Shown here: one piece after another, positions 51,968 to 62,885 of the stretch | Position numbering within the stretch: the first letter of the stretch is position 1 | Layout: every line of letters starts with the position of its first letter | Assembly (NCBI GenBank): GCA_033782935.1 | Contig: JAWQEG010000135.1 | Span: forward strand, 312,501-376,500 | Source of the DNA: Petrolisthes cinctipes | Lineage: Eukaryota; Arthropoda; Malacostraca; Decapoda; Porcellanidae | Direction of reading: 5' to 3' | Length of the DNA stretch: 64,000 nucleotides | Position numbers and translations under genes: made by a program | Notes under the pieces: generated by a model | Database searches by the model: none | Seen by the model: only the letters and a program-made list of their open reading frames with translations | What the model was told of the DNA's origin: nothing

Positions 51968-52519
51968 TCAGGGATCCGACCCCACATCTGGGAGGGATTT
52001 GACCACTAGTGCTCTCATTAATGGATCTAGTTTGAGCATACCTTCATTTAAGTTAAAGTTTTTATAGTGCTGTATACATACTGATTCTAATATTCTACGT
52101 TTCTTGAAATTGTTGCACTTAATTATCATTTTACCAGAATTCCAATCAATACAGTGGTTGTTGTCATATACATGGACAAAGTTAGCATTATTTGTGTTAC
52201 AATTCGTCATATCTCGTTTATGTTCTTTCATTCTAACATCTAAAGATCTCCCAGTTTCACCTATATAAACTCAGTCACAGTCTTTGCAAGGAATTTTGTA
52301 TACTCGTGCTTGGGGCTGAACAGTGGCATTATTTCTTACAAGAGTAGTTTTGATACTAGAAGTATATTTGAAGGATATGTTTACATCAAGTTCTCTGCTA
52401 ACTGACTGAATTTTTTCCAGACTTTTTACATAAGGAAGACATAAATAAGGTTTCTTTTCGGACTGACATTTAGGAACATAGAAGGTTTTCCTAGCCTTAT
52501 AATAAGCTTTTCTGATAAA
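51968..52519 (-). pseudogene. GIY-YIG endonuclease region, unit 21
   Basis: Leu397 TGA and Arg in GVY, as in units 19-20. The Glu of RRILES is kept. Confidence 0.85.
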
Positions 52520-52533
52520 CTAATCAGGATATT

Positions 52534-53456
52534 TCAAGTTACGGAATATAATCCAATTTTTTTTTCTACCTCTAAATTTTTGGGGCTACAAATTCTTAAT
52601 GCTCTGAGAAACAAGGTAGATATGACAGACATTTTGATAGAATCATTATGATAAGAGAAACAATGAATGTACATATCACAATGAGTGTGTTTCCTATAGA
52701 CAGTGAAAGTAGGGAAGTCATTAATTTTAGTAACCAAAACATCAAGGATGGGTAGGGACCCATCAATTTCCCATTCCATTTTGAAATTGATAGATGGAAC
52801 CAAGTCATTTAATTTGCAAAAGAAATCTTCAAAATTATTGAGACTGTTGGGCCAAAAGGAGAAAATGTCATCTACATACCTATGTCATATTAGATTTGGG
52901 GGTGCAATGTTGGATAATAACTCAGTTTCAAAAAATTCCATATACAAATTACTAAGGATGGGGGATAACGGCGACCCCATAGCATTGCCAAAACGCTGAA
53001 TGAAGAATTTATCATTAAAAGAAAAAGCATTGGATGAAACACAAAGATTAATTAATTCAAGAAAGGAAGATATTGGCTAACCAAATCTAAATCATAGTCT
53101 GGCATTTTCCTACTTAGAAATTCTAATACATCGTTAAGTGGCACTTTAGTGAAGAGTGAATCTACATCAAAACTTACCATTTTTCCATTAGTTAGGTTTA
53201 GAGACTTAATTTTATCATTAAAATGTGAGGAATTTTTAATGTGTGAACTTGAGATGCATCCCACTAATGGTGATAATTTATTGGCTAAGAATGTTGATAA
53301 TTTGTAGCTAAATGATCCACAGTACGAAACAATGGGGCGAAGAGGAACACCATTCTTATGTGTTTTGGGTAGACCATATATGTGTGGAAGTTTAGGGTTG
53401 ACTTGCATGAACCATTTGGCATCGATGTTGGGCACATTATTGAGTAGTTCTTTCAC
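52534..53456 (-). pseudogene. PLE reverse transcriptase ORF2, unit 21, stop and frameshift
   Basis: The Trp of LIWHRYVDD is TGA at 52885-52887. A one-base loss near 53078 (GGCTAACC for GGCATACCC) shifts the frame after motif A. LPFLD reads LPILD. Confidence 0.9.
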
Positions 53457-54313
53457 AGTACGGTTGAACCGGGTGGACAGACACTTTAATTAAGGGAGAA
53501 GATCTCAACTTTTCATAAGTGTTGACGTCATTTAATAGATTTAACATCTTTTCTTCGTAGTTAACTTTATCAAGTATCACAACTGAGTTGCTCTTGTCAG
53601 CTTTAGTTATGAAAATGGAGTTGTTTTTTTCTTAAATTCTCCAAGGCCAAACGAAACCGCCTAGGAATGGAATCATAGGAGTTAATATGATCCAAAAAGC
53701 CATTGATTATAAAACCATTAAGGCACGGGAAATTATGCCTTCCATTAAATACAGACGCAACAAAATCTAGGGCAATATTTCTACCAGGTTTTAGAGCAAA
53801 AGAAAAACCCAGTAGCAACACTTGATTTTCAATTTCCGATAGCACATAGGACGACAAATTCACCACTGAGCCCATAACACCACAGTTGTTCCACTCACTG
53901 GCACTGCACAATTCGCTGATGACTCTGTTGTGTCTAATCCTGGTCTTGTTCACTTCATGGTTACACTTGTTACTGGCTGTCTGAAGTACGGATTCCAACA
54001 AATCATCATGAAGGTGTCCTTTGAGAAGTCGTATGTTACGTCGAAGAAGCCAATACGACTCATCAACTTCTCGTTTTATGCAGGCAACACGCTCAAGTAG
54101 AGTGGCACGGGCAACATCAGGAAACGGTGTAGTCCTCCATCTAAAGAACGGCAAGAAAGACTTAGGGATGACTTGTTTATGGAGGAATTTCAGTTGAAGC
54201 TTCTTTTTCTTGACTGCCGTTAAACACTTCTCATAACGTCGGAAGCAGGAGGTCAGGAACGGGAAAGTCAGCAGGAAGAAAAAGAAGAGGTGGTGTCTGA
54301 TCGTGGGATCCAT
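53437..54313 (-). pseudogene. PLE ORF1, unit 21, frameshifted
   Basis: An extra T in the T-run near 53625-53631 shifts the frame just before the ITKADK motif. The shifted frame ends at 53603. Confidence 0.87.
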
Positions 54314-54638
54314 AATGAAGTGGTAATTCACAATGACGTGAAGAGCAGCATGCTAAGAAAATTCCACTTTTTATAGACAAAAAGCATTTAATATGGACGT
54401 TTCGGAGGCAACTACCTCCCTTTTCAGCAGTACAGAGTTGAATGAAACATGAAAGGAAAATAAGTAGTGACAGGGGGAGGGAGGGACAAGGTGTGTTCTG
54501 ATGAAAGACAGACCACACCTCACCTCACCTCACCCAACCGACCTGACCTGGCCATTCCTCAGGGATCCGACCCCACATCTGGGAGGGATTTGACCACTAG
54601 TGCTCTCATTAATGGATCTAGTTTGAGCATACCTATAT

Positions 54639-56054
54639 TTAAGTTATAAAGTTTTTATAGTGCTGTATACATACGAATTCTAATATTCTACGTTTCTTGA
54701 AATTGTTGCACTTAATTATCATTTTACTAGAATTCCAATCAATACAGTGGTTGTTGTCATATACATGGACAAAGTTAGCATTATTTGTGTTACAATTCGT
54801 CATATCTCGTTTATGTTCTTTCATTCTAACATCTAAAGATCTCCCAGTTTCACCTATATAAACTAAGTCACAGTCTTTGCAAGGAATTTTGTATACTCCT
54901 GCTTGGGGCTGAACAGTGGCATTATATCTTACAAGAGTAGTTTTGATACTAGAAGTATATTTGAAGGATATGTTTACATCAAGTTCTCTGCTAACTGACT
55001 GAATTTCTTCCAGACTTTTTACATAAGGAAGACATAAATAAGGTTTCTTTTCGGACTGACATTTAGGAACATAGAAGGTTTTCCTAGCCTTATAATAAGC
55101 TTTTCTGACAAACCAATCAGGATATTTCAAGTTACGAAATATAATCCAAATTTTGTTGTTTTCTACCTCTAAATTTTTGGGGCTACAAATTCTTAATGCT
55201 CTGAGAAACAAGGTAGATATGACAGACATTTTGATAGAATCATTATTATAAGAGAAAAAATGAATGTACATATCACAATGAGTGTGTTTCCTATAGACAG
55301 TGAAAGTAGGGAAGTCATTAATTTTAGTAACCAAAACATCAAGGAAGGGTAGGGTCCCATCAATTTCCCATTCCATTTTGAAATTGATAGATGGAACCAA
55401 GTCATTTAATTTGCAAAAGAAATCTTCAACATTATTGAGACTGTTGGGCCAAAAGGAGAAAATGTCATCTACATACCTATGCCATATTAGATTTGGGGGT
55501 GCAATGTTGGATAATAACTCAGTTTCAAAAAATTCCATATACAAATTACTAAGGATGGGGGATAACGGCGACCCCATAGCATTGCCAAAACGCTGAATGA
55601 AGAATTTATCATTAAAAGAAAAAGCATTGGATGAAACACAAAGATTAATTAATTCAAGGAAGGAAGATATTGGCATACCCAAATCTAAATCATAGTCTGG
55701 CATTTTCCTACTTAGAAATTCTAATACATCGTTAAGTGGCACTTTAGTGAAGAGTGAATCTACATCAAAACTTACCATTTTTCCATTAGTTAGGTTTAGA
55801 GACTTAATTTTATCATTAAAATGTGAGGAATTTTTAATGTGTGAACTTGAGATGCATCCCACTAATGGTGATAATTTATTGGCTAAGAATGTTGATAATT
55901 TGTAGCTAATTGATCCACAGTACGAAACAATGGGGCGAAGAGGAACACCATTCTTATGTGTTTTGGGTAGACCATATATGTGTGGAAGTTTAGGGTTGAC
56001 TTGCATGAACCATTTGGCATCGATGTTGGGCACATTATTGAGTAGTTCTTTCAC
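54639..56054 (-). CDS. PLE RT plus GIY-YIG endonuclease, unit 22 (471 codons, C-terminus altered)
   Basis: The RT (residues 1-310) continues through YPDWF into the linker and GIY-YIG domain: GVY 386-388, Cys392 and Cys395, VYIG 398-401, and Glu at about 459 (RRILEF). A 2-bp gain near 54645 (AAGTTATAAAG for AAGTTAAAG) ends the protein at NFIT, removing the last ~27 residues. Private changes include YCGSIS, NNVEDF and DGTLPF. Confidence 0.92.
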   Translation of the reverse strand: MKELLNNVPNIDAKWFMQVNPKLPHIYGLPKTHKNGVPLRPIVSYCGSISYKLSTFLANKLSPLVGCISSSHIKNSSHFNDKIKSLNLTNGKMVSFDVDSLFTKVPLNDVLEFLSRKMPDYDLDLGMPISSFLELINLCVSSNAFSFNDKFFIQRFGNAMGSPLSPILSNLYMEFFETELLSNIAPPNLIWHRYVDDIFSFWPNSLNNVEDFFCKLNDLVPSINFKMEWEIDGTLPFLDVLVTKINDFPTFTVYRKHTHCDMYIHFFSYNNDSIKMSVISTLFLRALRICSPKNLEVENNKIWIIFRNLKYPDWFVRKAYYKARKTFYVPKCQSEKKPYLCLPYVKSLEEIQSVSRELDVNISFKYTSSIKTTLVRYNATVQPQAGVYKIPCKDCDLVYIGETGRSLDVRMKEHKRDMTNCNTNNANFVHVYDNNHCIDWNSSKMIIKCNNFKKRRILEFVCIQHYKNFIT

Positions 56055-56910
56055 AGTACGGTTGAACCGGGTGGACAGACACTTTAATTAAGGGAGAAGA
56101 TCTCAACTTTTCATAAGTGGTGACGTCATTTAATAGATTTAACATCTTTTCTTCGTAGTTAACTTTATCAAGTATCACAACTGAGTTGCTCTTGTCAGCT
56201 TTAGTTATGAAAATGGAGTTGTTTTTTCTTAAATTCTCCAAGGCCAAACGAAACCGCCTAGGAATGGAATCATAGGAGTTAAAATGATCCAAAAAGCCAT
56301 TGATTATAAAACCATTAAGGCACGGGAAATTATGCCTTCCATTATATACAGACGCAACAAAATCTAGGGCAATATTTCTACAAGGTTTTAAAGCAAAAGA
56401 AAAACCCAGTTGCAACACTTGATTTTCAATTTCCGATAGCACATAGGACGACAAATTCACCACTGAGCCCATAACACCACAGTTGTTCCACTCACTGGCA
56501 CTGCACAATTCGCAGGTGACTCTGTTGTGTCTAATCCTGGTCTTGTTCACTTCATGGTTACACTTGTTACTGGCTGTCTGAAGTACAGATTCCAACAAAT
56601 CATCATGAAGGTGTCCTTTGAGAAGTCGTATGTTACGTCGAAGAAGCCAATACGACTCATCAACTTCTCGTTTTATGCAGGCAACACGCTCAAGTAGAGT
56701 GGCACGGGCAACATCAGGAAACGGTGTAGTCCTCCATCTAAAGAACGGCAAGAAAGACTTAGGGATGACTTGTTTATGGAGGAATTTCAGTTGAAGCTTC
56801 TTTTTCTTGACTGCCGTTAAACACTTCTCGTAACGTCGGAAGCAGGAGGTCAGGAACGGGAAAGTCAGCAGGAAGGAGGAGAAGAGGTGGTGTCTGATCG
56901 TGGGATCCAT
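56035..56910 (-). CDS. PLE ORF1, unit 22 (291 codons)
   Basis: Open from ATG 56910. Private changes VTCELCS, LKPCRN and SVYNGR. With the RT-EN frame below it, this is the pair closest to a complete element, but the frame break remains. Confidence 0.82.
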   Translation of the reverse strand: MDPTIRHHLFSSFLLTFPFLTSCFRRYEKCLTAVKKKKLQLKFLHKQVIPKSFLPFFRWRTTPFPDVARATLLERVACIKREVDESYWLLRRNIRLLKGHLHDDLLESVLQTASNKCNHEVNKTRIRHNRVTCELCSASEWNNCGVMGSVVNLSSYVLSEIENQVLQLGFSFALKPCRNIALDFVASVYNGRHNFPCLNGFIINGFLDHFNSYDSIPRRFRLALENLRKNNSIFITKADKSNSVVILDKVNYEEKMLNLLNDVTTYEKLRSSPLIKVSVHPVQPYCERTTQ

Positions 56911-56995
56911 AATGGAGTGGTAATTCACAATGACGTGAAGAGCAGCATGCTAAGAAAAACCCACTTTTTATAGACAAAAAGGATTTAATATGGAC

Positions 56996-57024
56996 GTTTC
57001 GGAGGCAACTACATCCCTCTTCAG
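56996..57024 (-). ncRNA. Hammerhead-like core, family B version with a disrupted hairpin
   Basis: CTGAAGA and GAAAC are kept, but the arm reads GGATGT against GCCTCC, adding a mismatch with no compensating change. Same in the units 10 and 11 spacers; the unit 10 spacer (near 26033) has also lost the CTGA core. Confidence 0.35.
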
Positions 57025-57152
57025 CAGTACAGAGTTGAATGAAACATGAAAGGAAAATAGGCAGCTGACAGGAGGAGGGAGGGACAAGGTGTGTTCTGAT
57101 GACAGACAACACCTCACCTCACCTCACCCAACCGACCTGACCTGGCCATTCC

Positions 57153-58646
57153 TCAGGGATCCGACCCCACATCTAGGAGGGATTTGACCACTAGTGCTCT
57201 CATTAATGGATCTAGTTTGAGCATACCTTCATTTAAGTTAAAGTTTTTATAGTGCTGTATACATACTGATTCTAATATTCTACGTTTCTTGAAATTGTTG
57301 CACTTAATTATCATTTTACCAGAATTCCAATCAATACAGTGGTTGTTGTCATATACATGGACAAAGTTAGCATTATTTGTGTTACAATTCGTCATATCTC
57401 GTTTATGTTCTTTCATTCTAACATCTAAAGATCTCCCAGTTTCACCTATATAAACTAAGTCACAGTCTTTGCAAGGAATTTTGTATACTCCTGCTTGGGG
57501 CTGAACAGTGGCATTATTTCTTACAAGAGTAGTTTTGATACTAGAAGTATATTTGAAGGATATGTTTACATCAAGTTCTCTGCTAACTAACTGAATTTCT
57601 TCCAGACTTTTTACATAAGGAAGACATAAATAAGGTTTCTTTTCGGACTGACATTTAGGAACATAGAAGGTTTTCCTAGCCTTATAATAAGCTTTTCTGA
57701 CAAACCAATCAGGATATTTCAAGTTACGAAATATAATCCAAATTTTGTTGTTTTCTACCTCTAAATTTTTGGGGCTACAAATTCTTAATGCTCTGAGAAA
57801 CAAGGTAGATATGACAGACATTTTGATAGAATCATTATTATAAGAGAAAAAATGAATGTACATATCACAATGAGTGTGTTTCCTATAGACAGTGAATGTA
57901 GGGAAGTCATTAATTTTAGTAACCAAAACATCAAGGAAGGGTAGGGACCCATCAATTTCCCATTCCATTTTGAAATTGATAGATGGAACCAAGTCATTTA
58001 ATTTGCAAAAGAAATCTTCAAAATTATTGAGACTGTTGGGCCAAAAGGAGAAAGTGTCATCTACATACCTATGCCATATTAGATTTGGGGGTGCAATGTT
58101 GGATAATAACTCAGTTTCAAAAAATTCCATATACAAATTACTAAGGATGGGGGATAACGGCGACCCCATAGCATTGCCAAAACGCTGAATGAAGAATTTA
58201 TCATTAAAAGAAAAAGCATTGGATGAAACACAAAGATTAATTAATTCAAGGAAGGAAGATATTGGCATACCCAAATCTAAATCATAGTCTGGCATTTTCC
58301 TACTTAGAAATTCTAATACATCGTTAAGTGGCACTTTAGTGAAGAGTGAATCTACATCAAAACTTACCATTTTTCCATTAGTTAGGTTTAGAGACTTAAT
58401 TTTATCATTAAAATGTGAGGATTTTTTAATGTGTGAACTTGAGATGCATCCCACTAATGGTGATAATTTATTGGCTAAGAATGTTGATAATTTGTAGCTA
58501 AATGATCCACAGTACGAAACAATGGGGCGAAGAGGAACACCATTCTTATGTGTTTTGGGTAGACCATATATGTGTGGAAGTTTAGGGTTGACTTGCATGA
58601 ACCATTTGGCATCGATGTTGGGCACATTATTGAGTAGTTCTTTCAC
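57153..58646 (-). CDS. PLE RT plus GIY-YIG endonuclease, unit 23 (497 codons), reference copy
   Basis: RT motifs: LPKTHK 29-34, motif A 96-106, GSPLSP 161-166, YVDD 194-197 (the next residue is Thr for Ile), LPFLDVLV 235-242. Trp314 replaces the stop. Linker 315-380. EN: GVYKI 386-390, Cys392-X2-Cys395, VYIGETGR 398-405, Arg410, His414, HCIDW 436-440, RRILES with the catalytic-type Glu459. GIY-YIG nucleases cut DNA using the Tyr, Arg and Glu of these motifs; in PLEs the nick primes reverse transcription. There is no ATG at the start (GTG), so it needs ORF1 upstream, which is in another frame and has a stop in this unit. Confidence 0.94.
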   Translation of the reverse strand: MKELLNNVPNIDAKWFMQVNPKLPHIYGLPKTHKNGVPLRPIVSYCGSFSYKLSTFLANKLSPLVGCISSSHIKKSSHFNDKIKSLNLTNGKMVSFDVDSLFTKVPLNDVLEFLSRKMPDYDLDLGMPISSFLELINLCVSSNAFSFNDKFFIQRFGNAMGSPLSPILSNLYMEFFETELLSNIAPPNLIWHRYVDDTFSFWPNSLNNFEDFFCKLNDLVPSINFKMEWEIDGSLPFLDVLVTKINDFPTFTVYRKHTHCDMYIHFFSYNNDSIKMSVISTLFLRALRICSPKNLEVENNKIWIIFRNLKYPDWFVRKAYYKARKTFYVPKCQSEKKPYLCLPYVKSLEEIQLVSRELDVNISFKYTSSIKTTLVRNNATVQPQAGVYKIPCKDCDLVYIGETGRSLDVRMKEHKRDMTNCNTNNANFVHVYDNNHCIDWNSGKMIIKCNNFKKRRILESVCIQHYKNFNLNEGMLKLDPLMRALVVKSLLDVGSDP

Positions 58647-59502
58647 AGTACGGTTGAACCGGGTGGACAGACACTTTAATTAAGGGAGAAGATCTCAACT
58701 TTTCATAAGTGGTGACGTCATTTAATAGATTTAACATCTTTTCTTCGTAGTTAACTTTATCAAGTATCACAACTGAGTTGCTCTTGTCAGCTTTAGTTAT
58801 GAAAATGGAGTTGTTTTTTCTTAAATTCTCCAAGGCCAAACGAAACCGCCTAGGAATGGAATCATAGGAGTTAAAATGATCCAAAAAGCCATTGATTATA
58901 AAACCATTAAGGCACGGGAAATTATGCCTTCCATTAAATACAGACTCAACAAAATCTACGGCAATATTTCTACCAGGTTTTAGAGCAAAAGAAAAACCCA
59001 GTTGCAACACTTGATTTTCAATTTCCGATAGCACATAGGACGACAAATTCACCACTGAGCCCATAACACCACAGTTGTTCCACTCACTGGCACTGCACAA
59101 TTCGCTGATGACTCTGTTGTGTCTAATCCTGGTCTTGTTCACTTCATGGTTACACTTGTTACTGGCTGTCTGAAGTACGGATTCCAACAAATCATCATGA
59201 AGGTGTCCTTTGAGAAGTCGTATGTTACGTCGAAGAAGCCAATACGACTCATCAACTTCTCATTTTATGCAGGCAACACGCTCAAGTAGAGTGGCACGGG
59301 CAACATCAGGAAACGGTGTAGTCCTCCATCTAAAGAACGGCAAGAAAGACTTAGGGATGACTTGTTTATGGAGGAATTTCAGTTGAAGCTTCTTTTTCTT
59401 GACTGCCGTTAAACACTTCTCGTAACGTCGGAAGCAGGAGGTCAGGAACGGGATAGTCAGCAGGAAGGAGGAGAAGGGGTGGTGTCTGATCGTGGGATCC
59501 AT
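58627..59502 (-). pseudogene. PLE ORF1, unit 23, with an internal stop
   Basis: CGA to TGA at 59260-59262 (ACIKREVDE), a CpG transition shared with unit 24. DFVESVF replaces DFVASVF, and AVDF replaces ALDF. Confidence 0.87.
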
Positions 59503-59744
59503 AATGGAGTGGTAATTCACAATGACGTGAAGAGCAGCATGCTAAGAAAAACCCACTTTTTATAGACAAAAAGGATTTAATATGGACGTTTCGGAGGCAA
59601 CTACCTACCTCTTCAGCAGTACAGAGTTGAATGAAACATGAAAGGAAAATAGGCAGCTGACAGGAGGAGGGAGGGACAAGGTGTGTTCTGATGACAGACA
59701 ACACCTCACCTCACCTCACCCAACCGACCTGACCTGGCCATTCC

Positions 59745-60296
59745 TCAGGGATCCGACCCCAAATCTGGGAGGGATTTGACCACTAGTGCTCTCATTAATG
59801 GATCTAGTTTGAGCAAACCTTCATTTAAGTTAAAGTTTTTATAGTGCTGTATACATACTGATTCTAATATTCTACGTTTCTTGAAATTGTTGCACTTAAT
59901 TATCATTTTACCAGAATTCCAATCAATACAGTGGTTGTTGTCATATACATGGACAAAGTTAGCATTATTTGTGTTACAATTCGTCATATCTCGTTTATGT
60001 TCTTTCATTCTAACATCTAAAGATCTCCCAGTTTCACCTATATAAACTAAGTCACAGTCTTTGCAAGGAATTTTGTATACTCCTGCTTGGGGCTGAACAG
60101 TGGCATTATTTCTTACAAGAGTAGTTTTGATACTAGAAGTATATTTGAAGGATATGTTTACATCAAGTTCTCTGCTAACTGACTGAATTTTTTCCAGACT
60201 TTTTACATAAGGAAGACATAAATAAGGTTTCTTTTCGGACTGACATTTAGGAACATAGAAGGTTTTCCTAGCCTTATAATAAGCTTTTCTGATAAA
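59745..60296 (-). pseudogene. GIY-YIG endonuclease region, unit 24
   Basis: Open for 183 codons after the TAG, with all EN motifs. Only the stop at 60297-60299 separates it from the RT. Confidence 0.83.
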
Positions 60297-61235
60297 CTAA
60301 TCAGGATATTTCAAGTTACGGAATATAATCCAATTTTTTTTTTCTACCTCTAAATTTTGGGGGCTACAAATTCTTAATGCTCTGAGAAACAAGGTAGATA
60401 TGACAGACATTTTGATAGAATCATTATGATAAGAGAAAAAATGAATGTACATATCACAATGAGTGTGTTTCCTATAGACAGTGAAAGTAGGGAAGTCATT
60501 AATTTTAGTAACCAAAACATCAAGGAAGGGTAGGGACCCATCAATTTCCCATTCCATTTTGAAATTGATAGATGGAACCAAGTCATTTAATTTGCAAAAG
60601 AAATCTTCAAAATTATTGAGACTGTTGGGCCAAAAGGAGAAAATGTCATCTACATACCTATGCCATATTAGATTTGGGGGTGCAATGTTGGATAATAACT
60701 CAGTTTCAAAAAACTCCATATACAAATTACTAAGGATGGGGGATAACGGCGACCCCATAGCATTGCCAAAACGCTGAATGAAGAATTTATCATTAAAAGA
60801 AAAAGCATTGGATGAAACACAAAGATTAATTAATTCAAGGAAGGAAGATATTGGCATACCCAAATCTAAATCATAGTCTGGCATTTTCCTACTTAGAAAT
60901 TCTAATACATCGTTAAGTGGCACTTTAGTGAAGAGTGAATCTACATCAAAACATACCATTTTTCCATTAGTTAGGTTTAGAGACTTAATTTTATCATTAA
61001 AATGTGAGGAATTTTTAATGTGTGAACTTGAGATGCATCCCACTAATGGTGATAATTTATTGGCTAAGAATGTTGATAATTTGTAGCTAAATGATCCACA
61101 GTACGAAACAATGGGGCGAAGAGGAACACCATTCTTATGTGTTTTGGGTAGACCATATATGTGTGGAAGTTTAGGGTTGACTTGCATGAACCATTTGGCA
61201 TCGATGTTGGGCACATTATTGAGTAGTTCTTTCAC
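60297..61235 (-). CDS. PLE reverse transcriptase ORF2, unit 24 (312 codons)
   Basis: All RT motifs; Ser95 is Cys just before motif A (MVCFDVDSLF). CSPQNLEV for CSPKNLEV. Confidence 0.9.
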   Translation of the reverse strand: MKELLNNVPNIDAKWFMQVNPKLPHIYGLPKTHKNGVPLRPIVSYCGSFSYKLSTFLANKLSPLVGCISSSHIKNSSHFNDKIKSLNLTNGKMVCFDVDSLFTKVPLNDVLEFLSRKMPDYDLDLGMPISSFLELINLCVSSNAFSFNDKFFIQRFGNAMGSPLSPILSNLYMEFFETELLSNIAPPNLIWHRYVDDIFSFWPNSLNNFEDFFCKLNDLVPSINFKMEWEIDGSLPFLDVLVTKINDFPTFTVYRKHTHCDMYIHFFSYHNDSIKMSVISTLFLRALRICSPQNLEVEKKNWIIFRNLKYPD

Positions 61236-62091
61236 AGTACGGTTGAACCGGGTGGACAGACACTTTAATTAAGGGAGAAGATCTCAACTTTTCATAAGTG
61301 GTGACGTCATTTAATAGATTTAATATATTTTCTTCGTAGTTAACTTTATCAAGTATCACAACTGAGTTGCTCTTGTCAGCTTTAGTTATGAAAATGGAGT
61401 TGTTTTTTCTTAAATTCTCCAAGGCCAAACGAAACCGCCTAGGAATGGAATCATAGGAGTTAAAATGATCCAAAAAGCCATTGATTATAAAACCATTAAG
61501 GCACGGGAAATTATGCCTTCCATTAAATACAGACTCAACAAAATCTACGGCAATATTTCTACCAGGTTTTAGAGCAAAAGAAAAACCCAGTTGCAACACT
61601 TGATTTTCAATTTCCGATAGCACATAGGACGACAAATTCACCACTGAGCCCATAACACCACAGTTGTTCCACTCACTGGCACTGCACAATTCGCTGATGA
61701 CTCTGTTGTGTCTAATCCTGGTCTTGTTCACTTCATGGTTACACTTGTTACTGGCTGTCTGAAGTACGGATTCCAACAAATCATCATGAAGGTGTCCTTT
61801 GAGAAGTCGTATGTTACGTCGAAGAAGCCAATACGACTCATCAACTTCTCATTTTATGCAGGCAACACGCTCAAGTAGAGTGGCACGGGCAACATCAGGA
61901 AACGGTGTAGTCCTCCATCTAAAGAACGGCAAGAAATACTTAGGGATGACTTGTTTATGGAGGAATTTCAGTTAAAGCTTCTTTTTCTTGACTGCCGTTA
62001 AACACTTCTCGTAACGTCGGAAGCAGGAGGTCAGGAACGGGAAAGTCAGCAGGAAGGAGGAGAAGAGGTGGTGTCTGATCGTGGGATCCAT
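61216..62091 (-). pseudogene. PLE ORF1, unit 24, with two internal stops
   Basis: TGA at 61849-61851 (as in unit 23) and TAA at 61972-61974 (as in units 17 and 20). Private EENILNLL for EEKMLNLL. Confidence 0.87.
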
Positions 62092-62333
62092 AATGGAGTG
62101 GTAATTTACAATGACGTGAAGAGCAGCATGCTAAGAAAAACCCACTTTTTATAGACAAAAAGGATTTAATATGGACGTTTCGGAGGCAACTACCTACCTC
62201 TTCAGCAGTACAGAGTTGAATGAAACATGAAAGGAAAATAGGCAGCTGACAGGAGGAGGGAGGGACAAGGTGTGTTCTGATGACAGACAACACCTCACCT
62301 CACCTCACCCAACCGACCTGACCTGGCCATTCC

Positions 62334-62885
62334 TCAGGGATCCGACCCCAAATCTGGGAGGGATTTGACCACTAGTGCTCTCATTAATGGATCTAGTTTG
62401 AGCAAACCTTCATTTAAGTTAAAATTTTTATAGTGCTGTATACATACTGATTCTAATATTCTACGTTTCTTGAAATTGTTGCACTTAATTATCATTTTAC
62501 CAGAATTCCAATCAATACAGTGGTTGTTGTCATATACATGGACAAAGTTAGCATTATTTGTGTTACAATTCGTCATATCTCGTTTATGTTCTTTCATTCT
62601 AACATCTAAAGATCTCCCAGTTTCACCTATATAAACTAAGTCACAGTCTTTGCAAGGAATTTTGTATACTCCTGCTTGGGGCTGAACAGTGGCATTATTT
62701 CTTACAAGAGTAGTTTTGATACTAGAAGTATATTTGAAGGATATGTTTACATCAAGTTCTCTGCTAACTGACTGAATTTTTTCCAGACTTTTTACATAAG
62801 GAAGACATAAATAAGGTTTCTTTTCGGACTGACATTTAGGAACATAGAAGGTTTTCCTAGCCTTATAATAAGCTTTTCTGATAAA
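62334..62885 (-). pseudogene. GIY-YIG endonuclease region, unit 25
   Basis: Open after the TAG at 62886-62888, with the same protein changes as unit 24. Confidence 0.83.

Larger units (their letters stand above)
51968..54558 (-). mobile_element. PLE unit 21 (family D, 2591 bp, most damaged)
   Basis: Frame lesions occur in ORF1, ORF2 and EN. The spacer 54314-54558 begins as family C/D (AAGTAGTGACAGGGGGAGG) but ends GACCTGACCTGGCCATTCC, as in A/B, which marks the switch to the next block. Confidence 0.95.
54559..57152 (-). mobile_element. PLE unit 22 (family B-like, 2594 bp, RT and EN in one frame)
   Basis: The T homopolymer is replaced by TTTTGTTGTTTTC, and TGG is present where most units have TAG. 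ORF1 is intact. The remaining lesions are the shared ORF1/ORF2 break and an indel near the EN end. Spacer 56911-57152. Confidence 0.95.
57153..59744 (-). mobile_element. PLE unit 23 (family B-like, 2592 bp, complete RT-EN frame)
   Basis: The only unit whose RT-EN frame runs to the normal end. Its ORF1 has a stop. Spacer 59503-59744. Confidence 0.95.
59745..62333 (-). mobile_element. PLE unit 24 (family B-like, 2589 bp)
   Basis: The T10 run and TAG return. It shares ORF1 changes with unit 23, and EN and RT changes (GLLKLDP, LPDLGSDP, MVCFDV) with unit 25. Spacer 62092-62333. Confidence 0.95.
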
